14,022 nt of DNA from Chthoniobacter flavus (GTDB lineage: Bacteria > Verrucomicrobiota > Verrucomicrobiia > Chthoniobacterales > Terrimicrobiaceae): contig CAMDOJ010000024.1 of NCBI GenBank assembly GCA_945903555.1, forward strand, positions 1 to 14,022, read 5' to 3'. The notes beneath the pieces were generated by a model. It was given only the letters and a program-made list of their open reading frames with translations. It made no database searches and was not told where the DNA came from. Position numbers and translations under genes: made by a program. Positions 1-7,949 of the stretch are shown here, piece by piece (within the stretch, counting starts at the first letter, position 1; each line of letters starts with the position of its first letter).

Positions 1-1428
1 ACCGGCATTTTCGGCAAGTGGCATCTAGGTGAGTCGAGTTTATTCCATCCCAACGACCGCGGATTTGACCATGCATTGCTCATAGGTGGTGGAGGGGTCG
101 GTCAAACGCCGGACTACTGGGGCAGCACGATGTTTGACCCCTACCTTCAGGAAAATGGGGAGTGGAAGCCGTTCAAAGGCTACATGACCGATGTTTTTGT
201 GAGCGAAGCCCAGCGCTGGATCAAAAAAGGCATGAAGCCGTGGTTTTGTTACATACCTCTCAATGCGCCTCATGGCCCACACCAAATTTCAGACGAGTGG
301 GCTGCTCCCTATCGCGCCATGGGATTGAAGGAAGAAGTCGCAAAATTCTACGGCATGATCGCTAATATCGATGCCCAAGTCGGGAAGCTCTTGGAATCCT
401 TTGCGAAAAACGGTCTCGATCGCAATACGGTGGTCATTTTTATGGGGGACAATGGATCTTCCATGGCTGATTTCTCAGGAGGTTTGCGCGGTTCGAAAGC
501 CTGCCCATATCAAGGCGGGGTGCGTGTGCCGGCTGTTTTTTCGTGGAAAGGACGATTCTCGGCTGGGAGCACGGTGAACACTTTGGCCGGCATGTATGAC
601 GTCTTGCCTACGCTAGGTGAAGCTTGCGGCTTGGACTTATCGAAGTTTCCAAAGACCGACGGCCGCTCGCTTCTTCCTATCCTGATCGCTGGGAAACAGC
701 CTGCGGCTTGGACGGATCGTACCATCCCCATGCACGTTGCTCGCTGGCCCTCAGGAACAACCGTGGATAAATTGCCCTTCAAAAGTTCCTCCATCCGCAA
801 CCAACGCTACAGCCTCGTCAATGGAAAGGAACTCTACGACCTGCAAGCCGACCCCGGTGAATCCAAGGACATTTCAAAAGAAAATCCCGAGGTCAGTGAG
901 AGTCTGCGGACAACCTATCTCGACTGGTGGGATGGGGTGAAGGTTGATGCCCTGACGCTGCAGCCTCTATTTATGGGCCGTCTCGGCCAAGGTCCATTGG
1001 AGTTGACCCTGATGGACTGGCAACCCAGCCATACAACGCAAGAACCTTTGAACGGCGGCGCTGGGTGCAGTCAAGATGTCGTTAAGGCGTGGATCTCAGG
1101 GGGCAAGGCTTCCGGTGTCGATGGGGGGACTGGCGGTTGGATGATGCACAATGAGAAGGCCGGCAACTACGAGTTGGAAATTCGCCAGCATCCCGTCGGC
1201 GTAGGCGATGACACCCCATTTTCAGAAGGGGAGGCCACGCTGGATATCGGAGGAAAAAAATTCGCTCAAAAAATTGTCAAAGGAGATATTGTGGTGCGGA
1301 TGAATGTGGAGATTCCCGCTGGAGATCTTTTCTTTGAGCCTCTGATTTCTGGTCAGCGTCCTTCAGGTAAGCCACAAGGAGCCTACTTCTGCCGCATTGA
1401 GCCAGTCGCAGCTGGGCCGGGAAAATAA
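1..1428 (+). CDS. Sulfatase (S1 / alkaline-phosphatase superfamily), 5'-truncated
   Basis: This is a formylglycine-dependent sulfatase that would hydrolyse sulfate esters, probably on a glycan. Its frame is open from base 1, so the gene begins outside the window. The signal peptide, the metal-binding Asp pair and the CxPxR maturation motif are therefore not visible. The visible part carries GKWHLG (window residues 5-10), the substrate-side His in APHGP (codon 271-273), the metal-ligand pair Asp-Asn (448-453) in a GDNG motif, and the conserved Lys of RGSK (496-498) followed by QGGVRVP. All of these are intact, so the enzyme looks active. From about residue 290 there is the usual C-terminal subdomain (ELYDLQADPGE), then a beta-rich tail. 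It resembles the sulfatase at 7949-9517, sharing the RGxK...QGG block and an RWxSG motif, so the two are probably in the same subfamily. The GH95 gene follows after 65 bases. The substrate is unknown. Confidence 0.93.
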   Translation, partial: TGIFGKWHLGESSLFHPNDRGFDHALLIGGGGVGQTPDYWGSTMFDPYLQENGEWKPFKGYMTDVFVSEAQRWIKKGMKPWFCYIPLNAPHGPHQISDEWAAPYRAMGLKEEVAKFYGMIANIDAQVGKLLESFAKNGLDRNTVVIFMGDNGSSMADFSGGLRGSKACPYQGGVRVPAVFSWKGRFSAGSTVNTLAGMYDVLPTLGEACGLDLSKFPKTDGRSLLPILIAGKQPAAWTDRTIPMHVARWPSGTTVDKLPFKSSSIRNQRYSLVNGKELYDLQADPGESKDISKENPEVSESLRTTYLDWWDGVKVDALTLQPLFMGRLGQGPLELTLMDWQPSHTTQEPLNGGAGCSQDVVKAWISGGKASGVDGGTGGWMMHNEKAGNYELEIRQHPVGVGDDTPFSEGEATLDIGGKKFAQKIVKGDIVVRMNVEIPAGDLFFEPLISGQRPSGKPQGAYFCRIEPVAAGPGK

Positions 1429-1493
1429 TTTTTCGATTGCCTCTGGTAATTAAGATCAAGCAAAAGTAAATCGTATCCCTTTTTAAAATTTCT

Positions 1494-3872
1494 ATGATCC
1501 AAAAACAAGAATTCCAAGGTACCCACTCGTCGTGGATGGAGAGCGCGGCATTTGATTGGCGTGACGCCTCCCCTCTTGGAAATGGCGAACTGGGAGCGAT
1601 GCAATTCGGCGGACTCGCTCATGAGCGCATCCTTTTCAACCACGAGCGCTACTTCGGCGGTGCCAGTTCGCCGGAACTTCCTGAGAGTTCCCACATGCTC
1701 GCAGAGGTTCGAAGCCTTCTCGACGCTGGGGATTTTGCCACTGCGAACGATGTCTATCGCCGAGCTTGGCGCGAACTCGGCTACATAGCCGACAGTGCGC
1801 ACTACATTCCCGGCCCGGTTTTGAATATCCGCCGCGAGATTCCCGGAGCCTTCCGCAACTACCGTCGATGGCTAGATTTCTCGAAAGGCGTCGCTGGTGT
1901 GGACTGGCAACTCAACGGCCAACAATTCCAGCGCACCGCGTTTGTCTCCTCGGCCGATGCCTGCTTTGTGCTCAACCCTTGCGAGGAAGGTGGCGCGCCG
2001 GCTGAGATGATGCTGTGGTTTGCCCCGCAGGACCTCGCGGAAGCTATTGACCACACCGACCGCCAGCAACCATTGAACATTCGCCAGACGACAACATTCG
2101 GCCCCGGTTGGCTCGCCTCACGCTTCGATGGTCCCGATGAAGTGTCCTGTACCGTGATCGCCCATTGGGGGGAGCTTGAATCTGCTCGCGTGGGAGGGCA
2201 TACCGTGCGCGTCACTCCCAAGCCCGGTTGCCGCATTGTCGCCAACATGCTCATCGCTCCCACTCCGGATCAACTGAAGGCGGAGACCGAAAGGCTCGCC
2301 ACGCTCGTGGTCAGAACCGACCTGCAGGCCCGCCATGAGGCGATCCACAGCGAACGCTACGGCCGCTGCGTGCTCAATCTCGATGTGGACAGCGCGGAAC
2401 TTTCCAACGACGAGCTTCTGCTCAAAGCCTACCGTGGCGACGTGCCCGACGCGTTGCTTGCGCGACTAGCTAATTTCGGCCGCTACCTGCTCATTGCTTC
2501 CGCGAGCAAAGGCACTCTCCCTCCGAACCTTCAAGGCATCTGGAATGGCAACTACCTCCCGCCGTGGTGGTGCACCTTTTTCTTCAATGAAAACCTCCAG
2601 ATGGCCATCTGGCCAGCTTTGCCCGGCGGCCTGCCCGAGTGTGTCGAGGGCGTTTTTGATCTACTCGAGGAACGCATGGACGACTTCCGAACGAATGCGA
2701 AAAACATGTTCGCCTGCCGAGGCATCCTGCCTCCGCTTTATATGTCGCCCGAGTGTGGCCTGAAAAAGAACCTTCAGGCCCACGTTCAATTTTGGACTGG
2801 AAGCGGGGCTTGGCTCGCCCAGATTTATTTCGATTATTGGCTCCACACCGGCGACCGTGAATTTCTTGCCAAGCGCGCGATCCCGTTCATGCGAGAGGTC
2901 GCGTGGTTCTACGAGGACTTCCTCGTCGAAGGCAAGGACGGACTCCTGCATAGCTACCCTGGCAACTCGCCAGAGAACCACCCGCTGGGTCATGTCACTG
3001 CCAAGGGCCATCCAGCCCGCATCTGTGTTGATGCCACGATGGATTTTGCTCTTGTTCGCGAGGTGTTAGGCAACCTCATCGAAGCCGTGCGCCTCGTCGA
3101 GGGTGGCGACAACGAGGATACGAAGCGCTGGCAGGGGATGCTCCAAAAGCTTCCGCCCTATCGTATCAACGAGGACGGTGCGATCGCCGAGTGGGTGGAC
3201 CCGCGCCAGAAGGACAACTACCACCACCGCCATCTCTCGCATCTCTATCCGCTTTTCCCCGGTTTCGAGATCACGCCCGACAGCACCGAGTTGTTCGAGG
3301 CCTGCCGCGTGGCGGTTGAGAAACGCCTCGTCGTCGGCCTCGCGGATCAGACTGGTTGGTCGCTTTCGCACATGGCGCATATCTACTCTCGCCTCGGCAA
3401 ACCCGGCCGCGCGCTACAATCCCTTCAGCTCCTCTGCCGCTCCGTCGTTGGCGTGAACCTCTTTACCGCCCACAACGATCTTCGCGATATGGGCATCACC
3501 ATGGATTATCGCAAGGGGCCCCGTCCGCTCGTCCAGACCGAGGCGAACAATGGCATCACCTCCGCCGTCTACGAAATGCTCGCGTTCTCGACGCCGGGTA
3601 CGCTTCGATTGCTCCCGGCTCTCCCATGGAGTTGGCGTCGTGGAAGCGTCAAAGGCCTTCGTTTGCGAGGTGGTGGAATTCTTAACCTCGAGTGGGACCG
3701 CACTCAGGGTTGGTGGCGCGCCCGCTTCACAGGGGAAAAACGGCGAGTTCTTTTTGGTAACGATCGCGGCAAGAGTTTGGAGCTTCAAAGTGAGAGCGTC
3801 GAATCGGCCGAGGGAATCGTTCACTCGCTCGAGGGTGTTTTCCATGAGTCTGCTTTTGTCGCTTCAATCTAA
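1494..3872 (+). CDS. GH95-family glycosidase (alpha-L-fucosidase / alpha-L-galactosidase)
   Basis: This 792-residue protein matches glycoside hydrolase family 95, inverting enzymes that release alpha-L-fucose or sometimes alpha-L-galactose. The N-terminal domain begins with the family pattern SPLGNGELGAMQFGG (about residues 27-41). The (alpha/alpha)6 barrel shows LPPNLQGIWN, then NENLQMAIWPA with the two Asn (N365, N367) that match N421 and N423 of the Bifidobacterium enzyme AfcA. SPENH places the general acid at E494. HRHLSHLYPLFPG and GWSLSHMAHIYSRLG follow, and LRLLPALP leads into the C-terminal beta domain. The position matching AfcA Asp766 (QIDGNFG) is Glu here (QTEANNG, E683), after a family-atypical insertion. 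No signal peptide is visible, so the enzyme is probably cytoplasmic and acts on imported oligosaccharides. No clear Shine-Dalgarno precedes the ATG, but the family N-terminus fits this start. The symporter gene follows after 175 bases. Confidence 0.92.
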   Translation: MIQKQEFQGTHSSWMESAAFDWRDASPLGNGELGAMQFGGLAHERILFNHERYFGGASSPELPESSHMLAEVRSLLDAGDFATANDVYRRAWRELGYIADSAHYIPGPVLNIRREIPGAFRNYRRWLDFSKGVAGVDWQLNGQQFQRTAFVSSADACFVLNPCEEGGAPAEMMLWFAPQDLAEAIDHTDRQQPLNIRQTTTFGPGWLASRFDGPDEVSCTVIAHWGELESARVGGHTVRVTPKPGCRIVANMLIAPTPDQLKAETERLATLVVRTDLQARHEAIHSERYGRCVLNLDVDSAELSNDELLLKAYRGDVPDALLARLANFGRYLLIASASKGTLPPNLQGIWNGNYLPPWWCTFFFNENLQMAIWPALPGGLPECVEGVFDLLEERMDDFRTNAKNMFACRGILPPLYMSPECGLKKNLQAHVQFWTGSGAWLAQIYFDYWLHTGDREFLAKRAIPFMREVAWFYEDFLVEGKDGLLHSYPGNSPENHPLGHVTAKGHPARICVDATMDFALVREVLGNLIEAVRLVEGGDNEDTKRWQGMLQKLPPYRINEDGAIAEWVDPRQKDNYHHRHLSHLYPLFPGFEITPDSTELFEACRVAVEKRLVVGLADQTGWSLSHMAHIYSRLGKPGRALQSLQLLCRSVVGVNLFTAHNDLRDMGITMDYRKGPRPLVQTEANNGITSAVYEMLAFSTPGTLRLLPALPWSWRRGSVKGLRLRGGGILNLEWDRTQGWWRARFTGEKRRVLFGNDRGKSLELQSESVESAEGIVHSLEGVFHESAFVASI

Positions 3873-4005
3873 CGCCATCGCGAATGGCCTAAGGCAGGCG
3901 CGAGGATCGCAGCCTTCTATGAAAGTCTCTCGATCCAGCGTGGGGAATCTGGCGAAAAGGGATTAGAAGTTGCCCACCCCATTTAAACCCACTAACATTC
4001 CCAAG

Positions 4006-4025
4006 TCCTCGTAACCTTCGAGGAG
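4006..4025 (+). promoter_or_regulatory. Leader hairpin overlapping a purine-rich ribosome-binding-like site
   Basis: In the 175-base gap before the symporter gene, TCCTCG (4006-4011) and CGAGGA (4019-4024) form a perfect 6-bp stem with a 7-base loop. The 3' arm contains AGGAG (4021-4025), the only Shine-Dalgarno-like run in the leader. It lies 22 bases before the ATG, which is further than usual. The hairpin might hide a ribosome-binding site, or it may be chance. No in-frame alternative start lies closer. No convincing terminator or promoter was seen in the rest of the gap. Confidence 0.25.
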
Positions 4026-4047
4026 CAGTTTCAAACCTCCGCGCTTT

Positions 4048-5844
4048 ATGCAAAACTCCCTTATTTGGATTGATTATATCAGTATCATTGGTGTGCTCGC
4101 CATTTCCATTGGAATAGCCCTCTACTTTACCAAGTCGGGCGGCGAGAGCATGGAGTCCTTCTTTGTCTCCGGACGCTCGCTTCATTGGTTAGCGGCTGGA
4201 GCGTCGCTAGCCGCCACCAGTTTCGCCGCCGATACGCCGCTGTGGGTGACCTCGCTCGTGCGTGAAAAGGGCATCCAATATGTGTGGCAATTCTGGGGGC
4301 CCTTTGTCGGATCTGTCCTCACGGTTGTGTATTTCGGTCGTCGCTGGCGCCGCATGGCATTCCTCACCGACGTGGAGTTCATCGAGACCCGTTACGGCGG
4401 AGGCTGCGCGAAGCTCCTACGCGGTTGGAGCGGGGCTTTCGGTGCGCTGATCATTTGCCCGCTCATTTGCGGATGGGTGATCAAGGCGATGGAAACCATT
4501 TCGACTGAGGCTCTCGGCCTGCCAGATGATAAGCGGATTTACGCTACCATCGCTGTGGTTGCGGTTGGTATCGCTGTTTCTGTATTCGGCGGTCTATCCG
4601 GTGTGGTTTATGCTGATTTCTTTCAGCTTGTTCTCGCGACGCTTGGCACGATTTTGCTGGCGGTGATGGCGGTGATTGCCGTTGGCGGTCTGGATGTGCT
4701 TGTTGAGCGACTTGGTGCCATGGGTAGTTGGGCGGGAAAAGATCTAAGCATGATGCCTGCGAAATTACCGCTCTGGGACATGATCACTTTCATTGTTGTT
4801 GGCCTTGGGGTCGCTACCAGCGGCGGCTACAATGCCCAGCGCCTTTTGGCCTGTAGAGATTCCCGGCATGCCAGCGGAGCGCAGTTACTTCATACCATTC
4901 TTTACTATGCATTGATGCCATGGCCGTGGATCATTGTCGCGCTCTGCTCGATGGTTTTGATTCCCGAAATCGCCAAGGCTGATGCCGCGTATCCTAAGAT
5001 GATGATGATGGTGCTTCCGAGTGGAATGCGCGGACTCCTGATCGCGGCGATGCTTGCGGCGTTCCTCTCGACAATCTCGACTCTCTTCAATTGGGGGGCC
5101 TCCTACATCATGAACGATATCTTTCGTCGCTTCATTAAGCAGGACTGCTCGGAACGGACCTACGTGGTCATCTCCCGCGTTGCGACGCTTTTGATTGCGA
5201 CTGCCGGTGCGGTCGTCGCTCTCACAGCTGATTCGATCCAGCAATTGCTCGTCATTTTCTACGTGCTCGGGTCTGGCGGATTCCTCATCAACTTCATGCA
5301 GTGGATGTGGTGGCGGATGAACCGATTTGGTGCCGTGGCCGGTTTCCTTTCGGGATGGGGTGTTGTCATTGCCATGCTCTTTTTTAAAGCCTTCGACCGC
5401 CCGATGGCTTGGATTCTCAAGTTGCCTGATACAGTGCCCTTCTCCACGGACGAATCGCTTACTGGCGCGCGGATCGCCTTGGCCATTCTGTTGGTCACCA
5501 TTTGCTCAGTCACAGTGGCGCTACTCACTCCACCTGAGCCAATGGAAAATCTGAAAAAGTTTCTTCTCAAGGCGCGTCCGTTTTCGTTCGGTTGGAAGCC
5601 CGTTATCCGTGCTCTGGGGGAACCCTACGACGCGGTGGAGGACTTCGGTCGCACGATGTTCTCTTGGCTCATTTGTCTCGTTTCGGTCTTTGCTCTCATT
5701 CAGGGCATTGGTGAGCTGCTCATTGGCTCGAGGTGGATTGGTTGCGGACTCGTGGTTTTGTCCGGCCTCACATTCTGGTGGACATACCGCCGACTCCAGC
5801 AGGATTACGCCCACGAACTTAAAGCCTACGGACGTCATCCTTGA
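4048..5844 (+). CDS. SSS-family sodium:solute symporter
   Basis: This 598-residue inner-membrane protein belongs to the sodium:solute symporter family (SSF, the SGLT/PutP group). It would import a small solute, most likely a sugar in this context, driven by the sodium gradient. About 15 hydrophobic segments can be read, the first near residues 7-27 and the last two near 540-560 and 565-585. That is the 13-helix family core plus extra C-terminal helices. Family marks are the early ESFFVSGRSLHW segment after helix 1, FGGLSGVVYADFFQ near residue 185, and LSTISTLFNWGASYIMNDIF (about 339-358), where SSS proteins place sodium-site Ser/Thr residues. It follows the GH95 gene by 175 bases on the same strand, and the next sulfatase starts about 130 bases downstream. 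The usual partner of leaderless glycosidases in such loci is an importer, which supports sugar uptake, but the actual substrate cannot be read from sequence. Confidence 0.93.
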   Translation: MQNSLIWIDYISIIGVLAISIGIALYFTKSGGESMESFFVSGRSLHWLAAGASLAATSFAADTPLWVTSLVREKGIQYVWQFWGPFVGSVLTVVYFGRRWRRMAFLTDVEFIETRYGGGCAKLLRGWSGAFGALIICPLICGWVIKAMETISTEALGLPDDKRIYATIAVVAVGIAVSVFGGLSGVVYADFFQLVLATLGTILLAVMAVIAVGGLDVLVERLGAMGSWAGKDLSMMPAKLPLWDMITFIVVGLGVATSGGYNAQRLLACRDSRHASGAQLLHTILYYALMPWPWIIVALCSMVLIPEIAKADAAYPKMMMMVLPSGMRGLLIAAMLAAFLSTISTLFNWGASYIMNDIFRRFIKQDCSERTYVVISRVATLLIATAGAVVALTADSIQQLLVIFYVLGSGGFLINFMQWMWWRMNRFGAVAGFLSGWGVVIAMLFFKAFDRPMAWILKLPDTVPFSTDESLTGARIALAILLVTICSVTVALLTPPEPMENLKKFLLKARPFSFGWKPVIRALGEPYDAVEDFGRTMFSWLICLVSVFALIQGIGELLIGSRWIGCGLVVLSGLTFWWTYRRLQQDYAHELKAYGRHP

Positions 5845-5933
5845 GGACTTGAAAAATCCTTCCCATCAATTCGTAAACGAGTTTGAAGGTGCCGACACTT
5901 TGGGATATCTCCCGCTTCGCATTGTAAGCGGTT

Positions 5934-5952
5934 TCCGCAGGGTGAATGCGGA
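5934..5952 (+). promoter_or_regulatory. Short hairpin just upstream of the sulfatase-like gene
   Basis: TCCGCA (5934-5939) and TGCGGA (5947-5952) form a perfect 6-bp stem with a 7-base loop. A purine-rich GAGGGG run (5955-5960) follows at once and could be the ribosome-binding site of the next gene. There is no T-tract, so it is a poor terminator. A leader structure or chance are both possible. Confidence 0.2.
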
Positions 5953-5975
5953 TTGAGGGGTGAAAAGTCTTGAGA

Positions 5976-7949
5976 ATGGGCTTGTTTTTTTATGTTATGA
6001 GAATGCCGTCGTATTTTATGAATATCAGCCATTTAAAAGTCATTATTTCGATCATTCTCTTGGGGTTGGGTGGTGGCTTTCTGCAGGCACAGCAACCTCC
6101 TCCCGAGCCGATTCGCCCAGAGAAGCCTAACGTGATCCTTCTGCTAGCCGATAGTCTGGGTTGGCAGGACTTGAAATGCTACGACATCGATAAACCTTCA
6201 GCCATGGAGACGCCGAATATCGATGCTCTAGCAAAAAAGGGTGTTCTTTTCCGTCAAGCATATGCTGCCGGGCCAACGTCTTCTCCGAGTCGCTGTGCGA
6301 TCATGAGCGGTATTCATCCTGCCCGCGCGCAGAGGACGCATGTGCTGGGTGGGATTCCCGCTGTGCCATACAATCGGGAACACCACCGCATGATGCCACC
6401 TTGGCATAGCGGACGCATGCTGGAAAACGAGTTGGCCCTCCCCCATTTGCTCAAACAAAACGGCTACACGACTGGTCACGCTGGCAAGTGGCATATGGGG
6501 ATGGACCACTGCTCGTTCCCGCAGCCGAAGGATCAAGGGTTTGATTGGACGCGGAGTAATCTGGGGATAACTGCGGCGATGAAACCGAACCGACTCACCG
6601 GTTTTGCAACCGACAAGAAAGACGATCGCTACCGTTTAGACGCGCAGGGATTCGCGCGAGATCAGAACAATGAGGATGCTTTGACATTTATTCGGGAGAG
6701 CAAAGACAAGGCGTTCTTCCTCTATTATGCGACATGGCTCGCTCACTACCCCATCCAAACGCGCAGCAAGGCGCTTCTGGATAAATATGTGAAGAAGCTG
6801 GGCGTCGAGTTGCCCGCTAACCCAGAGGAATGGAAGGGTGAGGGACAAACCAATCCCTTCTACTGTGCCATGATCGAGGAGTTGGACTACTACATCGGGC
6901 AGCTGACTCAATATCTCGAGAGCACTGATGATCCGCGTTGGCCTGGACACAAACTGAGCGAAAACACGTATCTCATTTTGACTTCGGATAGTGGCGGAAT
7001 GGAAACCATCTTCGGACAAACCATAACGGATAACTACCCGCTCGACCGCGGCGCTATGTCGCTGATGGAGGGCGGCACGCGCGTGCCCCTCATTATCACA
7101 GGCCCCGGTATCAAGTCGGGCGTGGATTCGGAGGTCATGGTCAACGGATTGGATTTCTATCCCACCATTCTCTCGCTAGCTGGTGCCAAGAAACCAGAGG
7201 GCAAAAAACTCGATGGAGTGGACATTTCTGCGTTGCTCAAAGGGGATGCTGCCAACGCATCGCTCGTGTGTGAGGCCCACGGAAAGCCGCGCGACACCAT
7301 GGTGTGGCACTTCCCGAATAGCGTTGCACTTGAAAGTGCGATCCGTATTGGCGACTACAAGCTCGTGAGAAACTACGACTACATCCGTAACCCCAGTAGT
7401 CCGCCGCTGGAGCTCTATCGGCTCTATAATTCAGAAAGCGGAAAGCCTCAAAGGGTGGATATCGAGGAAGCCAAAAATCTCGCAGCCGAGATGAATGACC
7501 GTGCCGTGGCAATGAATAAACGTTTGACCGAAATCCTTGCAGAAATGGGAGCGAGTTTCCCTTACCTCAACCCCCACTTTACATATGAGCTGCCGAAAAA
7601 AGAAAATGTGCCCACCATCCTTTCGCAGGAACTCAAGGAACAGACGGCTCAGGTCATCTACCAAGATCATGGCGCCAAGGTGACGAATGCCCATTTGCTC
7701 TACACTACGAATGGCGGAGAGCCCTTCGAAGAGTGGTTTCGCATTCCAGCCAGCATCATGCCTGAAAACAAGGTTGTCGCAGAGTTGCCGAAGGGAACGA
7801 CCCACTATGTGATCAATCTCATTGATCAAAATAATTTCCTCGTGAGCTACCCAGACCTCCCGGATTCGGAGACTGTCGATAAAGACAAAGTCAAATACTC
7901 GAAGTTCGCCCTCGCTGTTTCCACTCCAACAAAAAATAAAAAAGAGTGA
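5976..7949 (+). CDS. Sulfatase-fold protein with four altered active-site residues
   Basis: This protein (657 residues from this ATG) has the S1 sulfatase fold but an unusual active site. Retained: the first metal Asp (D59), Arg of the PSR motif (R106), GKWHMG (K171, H173), a substrate-side His in AHYPIQTR, and D338. Changed: the second Asp of the usual DD pair is Ser (S60), the formylglycine Cys is Ser (S102, in TSSPSR), the metal Asn after D338 is Ser (S339), and the conserved Lys before MEGGTRVP is Ala (A360). A Ser at the formylglycine position alone would fit Ser-type sulfatases matured by anSME; all four changes together suggest a pseudoenzyme or altered chemistry. The start is uncertain: TTG 5970 and ATGs at 5976, 5997, 6003 and 6018 share the frame. 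The 6018 start gives the neatest signal peptide (K, hydrophobic run, cut near LQA-QQ); GAGGGG at 5955-5960 favours 5970 or 5976. A beta-rich C-terminal domain spans about residues 545-650. The frame is intact throughout. Confidence 0.88.
   Translation: MGLFFYVMRMPSYFMNISHLKVIISIILLGLGGGFLQAQQPPPEPIRPEKPNVILLLADSLGWQDLKCYDIDKPSAMETPNIDALAKKGVLFRQAYAAGPTSSPSRCAIMSGIHPARAQRTHVLGGIPAVPYNREHHRMMPPWHSGRMLENELALPHLLKQNGYTTGHAGKWHMGMDHCSFPQPKDQGFDWTRSNLGITAAMKPNRLTGFATDKKDDRYRLDAQGFARDQNNEDALTFIRESKDKAFFLYYATWLAHYPIQTRSKALLDKYVKKLGVELPANPEEWKGEGQTNPFYCAMIEELDYYIGQLTQYLESTDDPRWPGHKLSENTYLILTSDSGGMETIFGQTITDNYPLDRGAMSLMEGGTRVPLIITGPGIKSGVDSEVMVNGLDFYPTILSLAGAKKPEGKKLDGVDISALLKGDAANASLVCEAHGKPRDTMVWHFPNSVALESAIRIGDYKLVRNYDYIRNPSSPPLELYRLYNSESGKPQRVDIEEAKNLAAEMNDRAVAMNKRLTEILAEMGASFPYLNPHFTYELPKKENVPTILSQELKEQTAQVIYQDHGAKVTNAHLLYTTNGGEPFEEWFRIPASIMPENKVVAELPKGTTHYVINLIDQNNFLVSYPDLPDSETVDKDKVKYSKFALAVSTPTKNKKE

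Noticed and set aside
76..1428. TTG at 76 as the start of the first sulfatase
   Set aside because: The frame is open back to base 1 and encodes the conserved GKWHLG motif before position 76, so the gene is cut by the window edge and does not start there.
5883..5911. TTGAAG with a TATCTC box 17 bases later as a promoter for the sulfatase-like gene
   Set aside because: The -10 match is poor, and the host promoter consensus is unknown.
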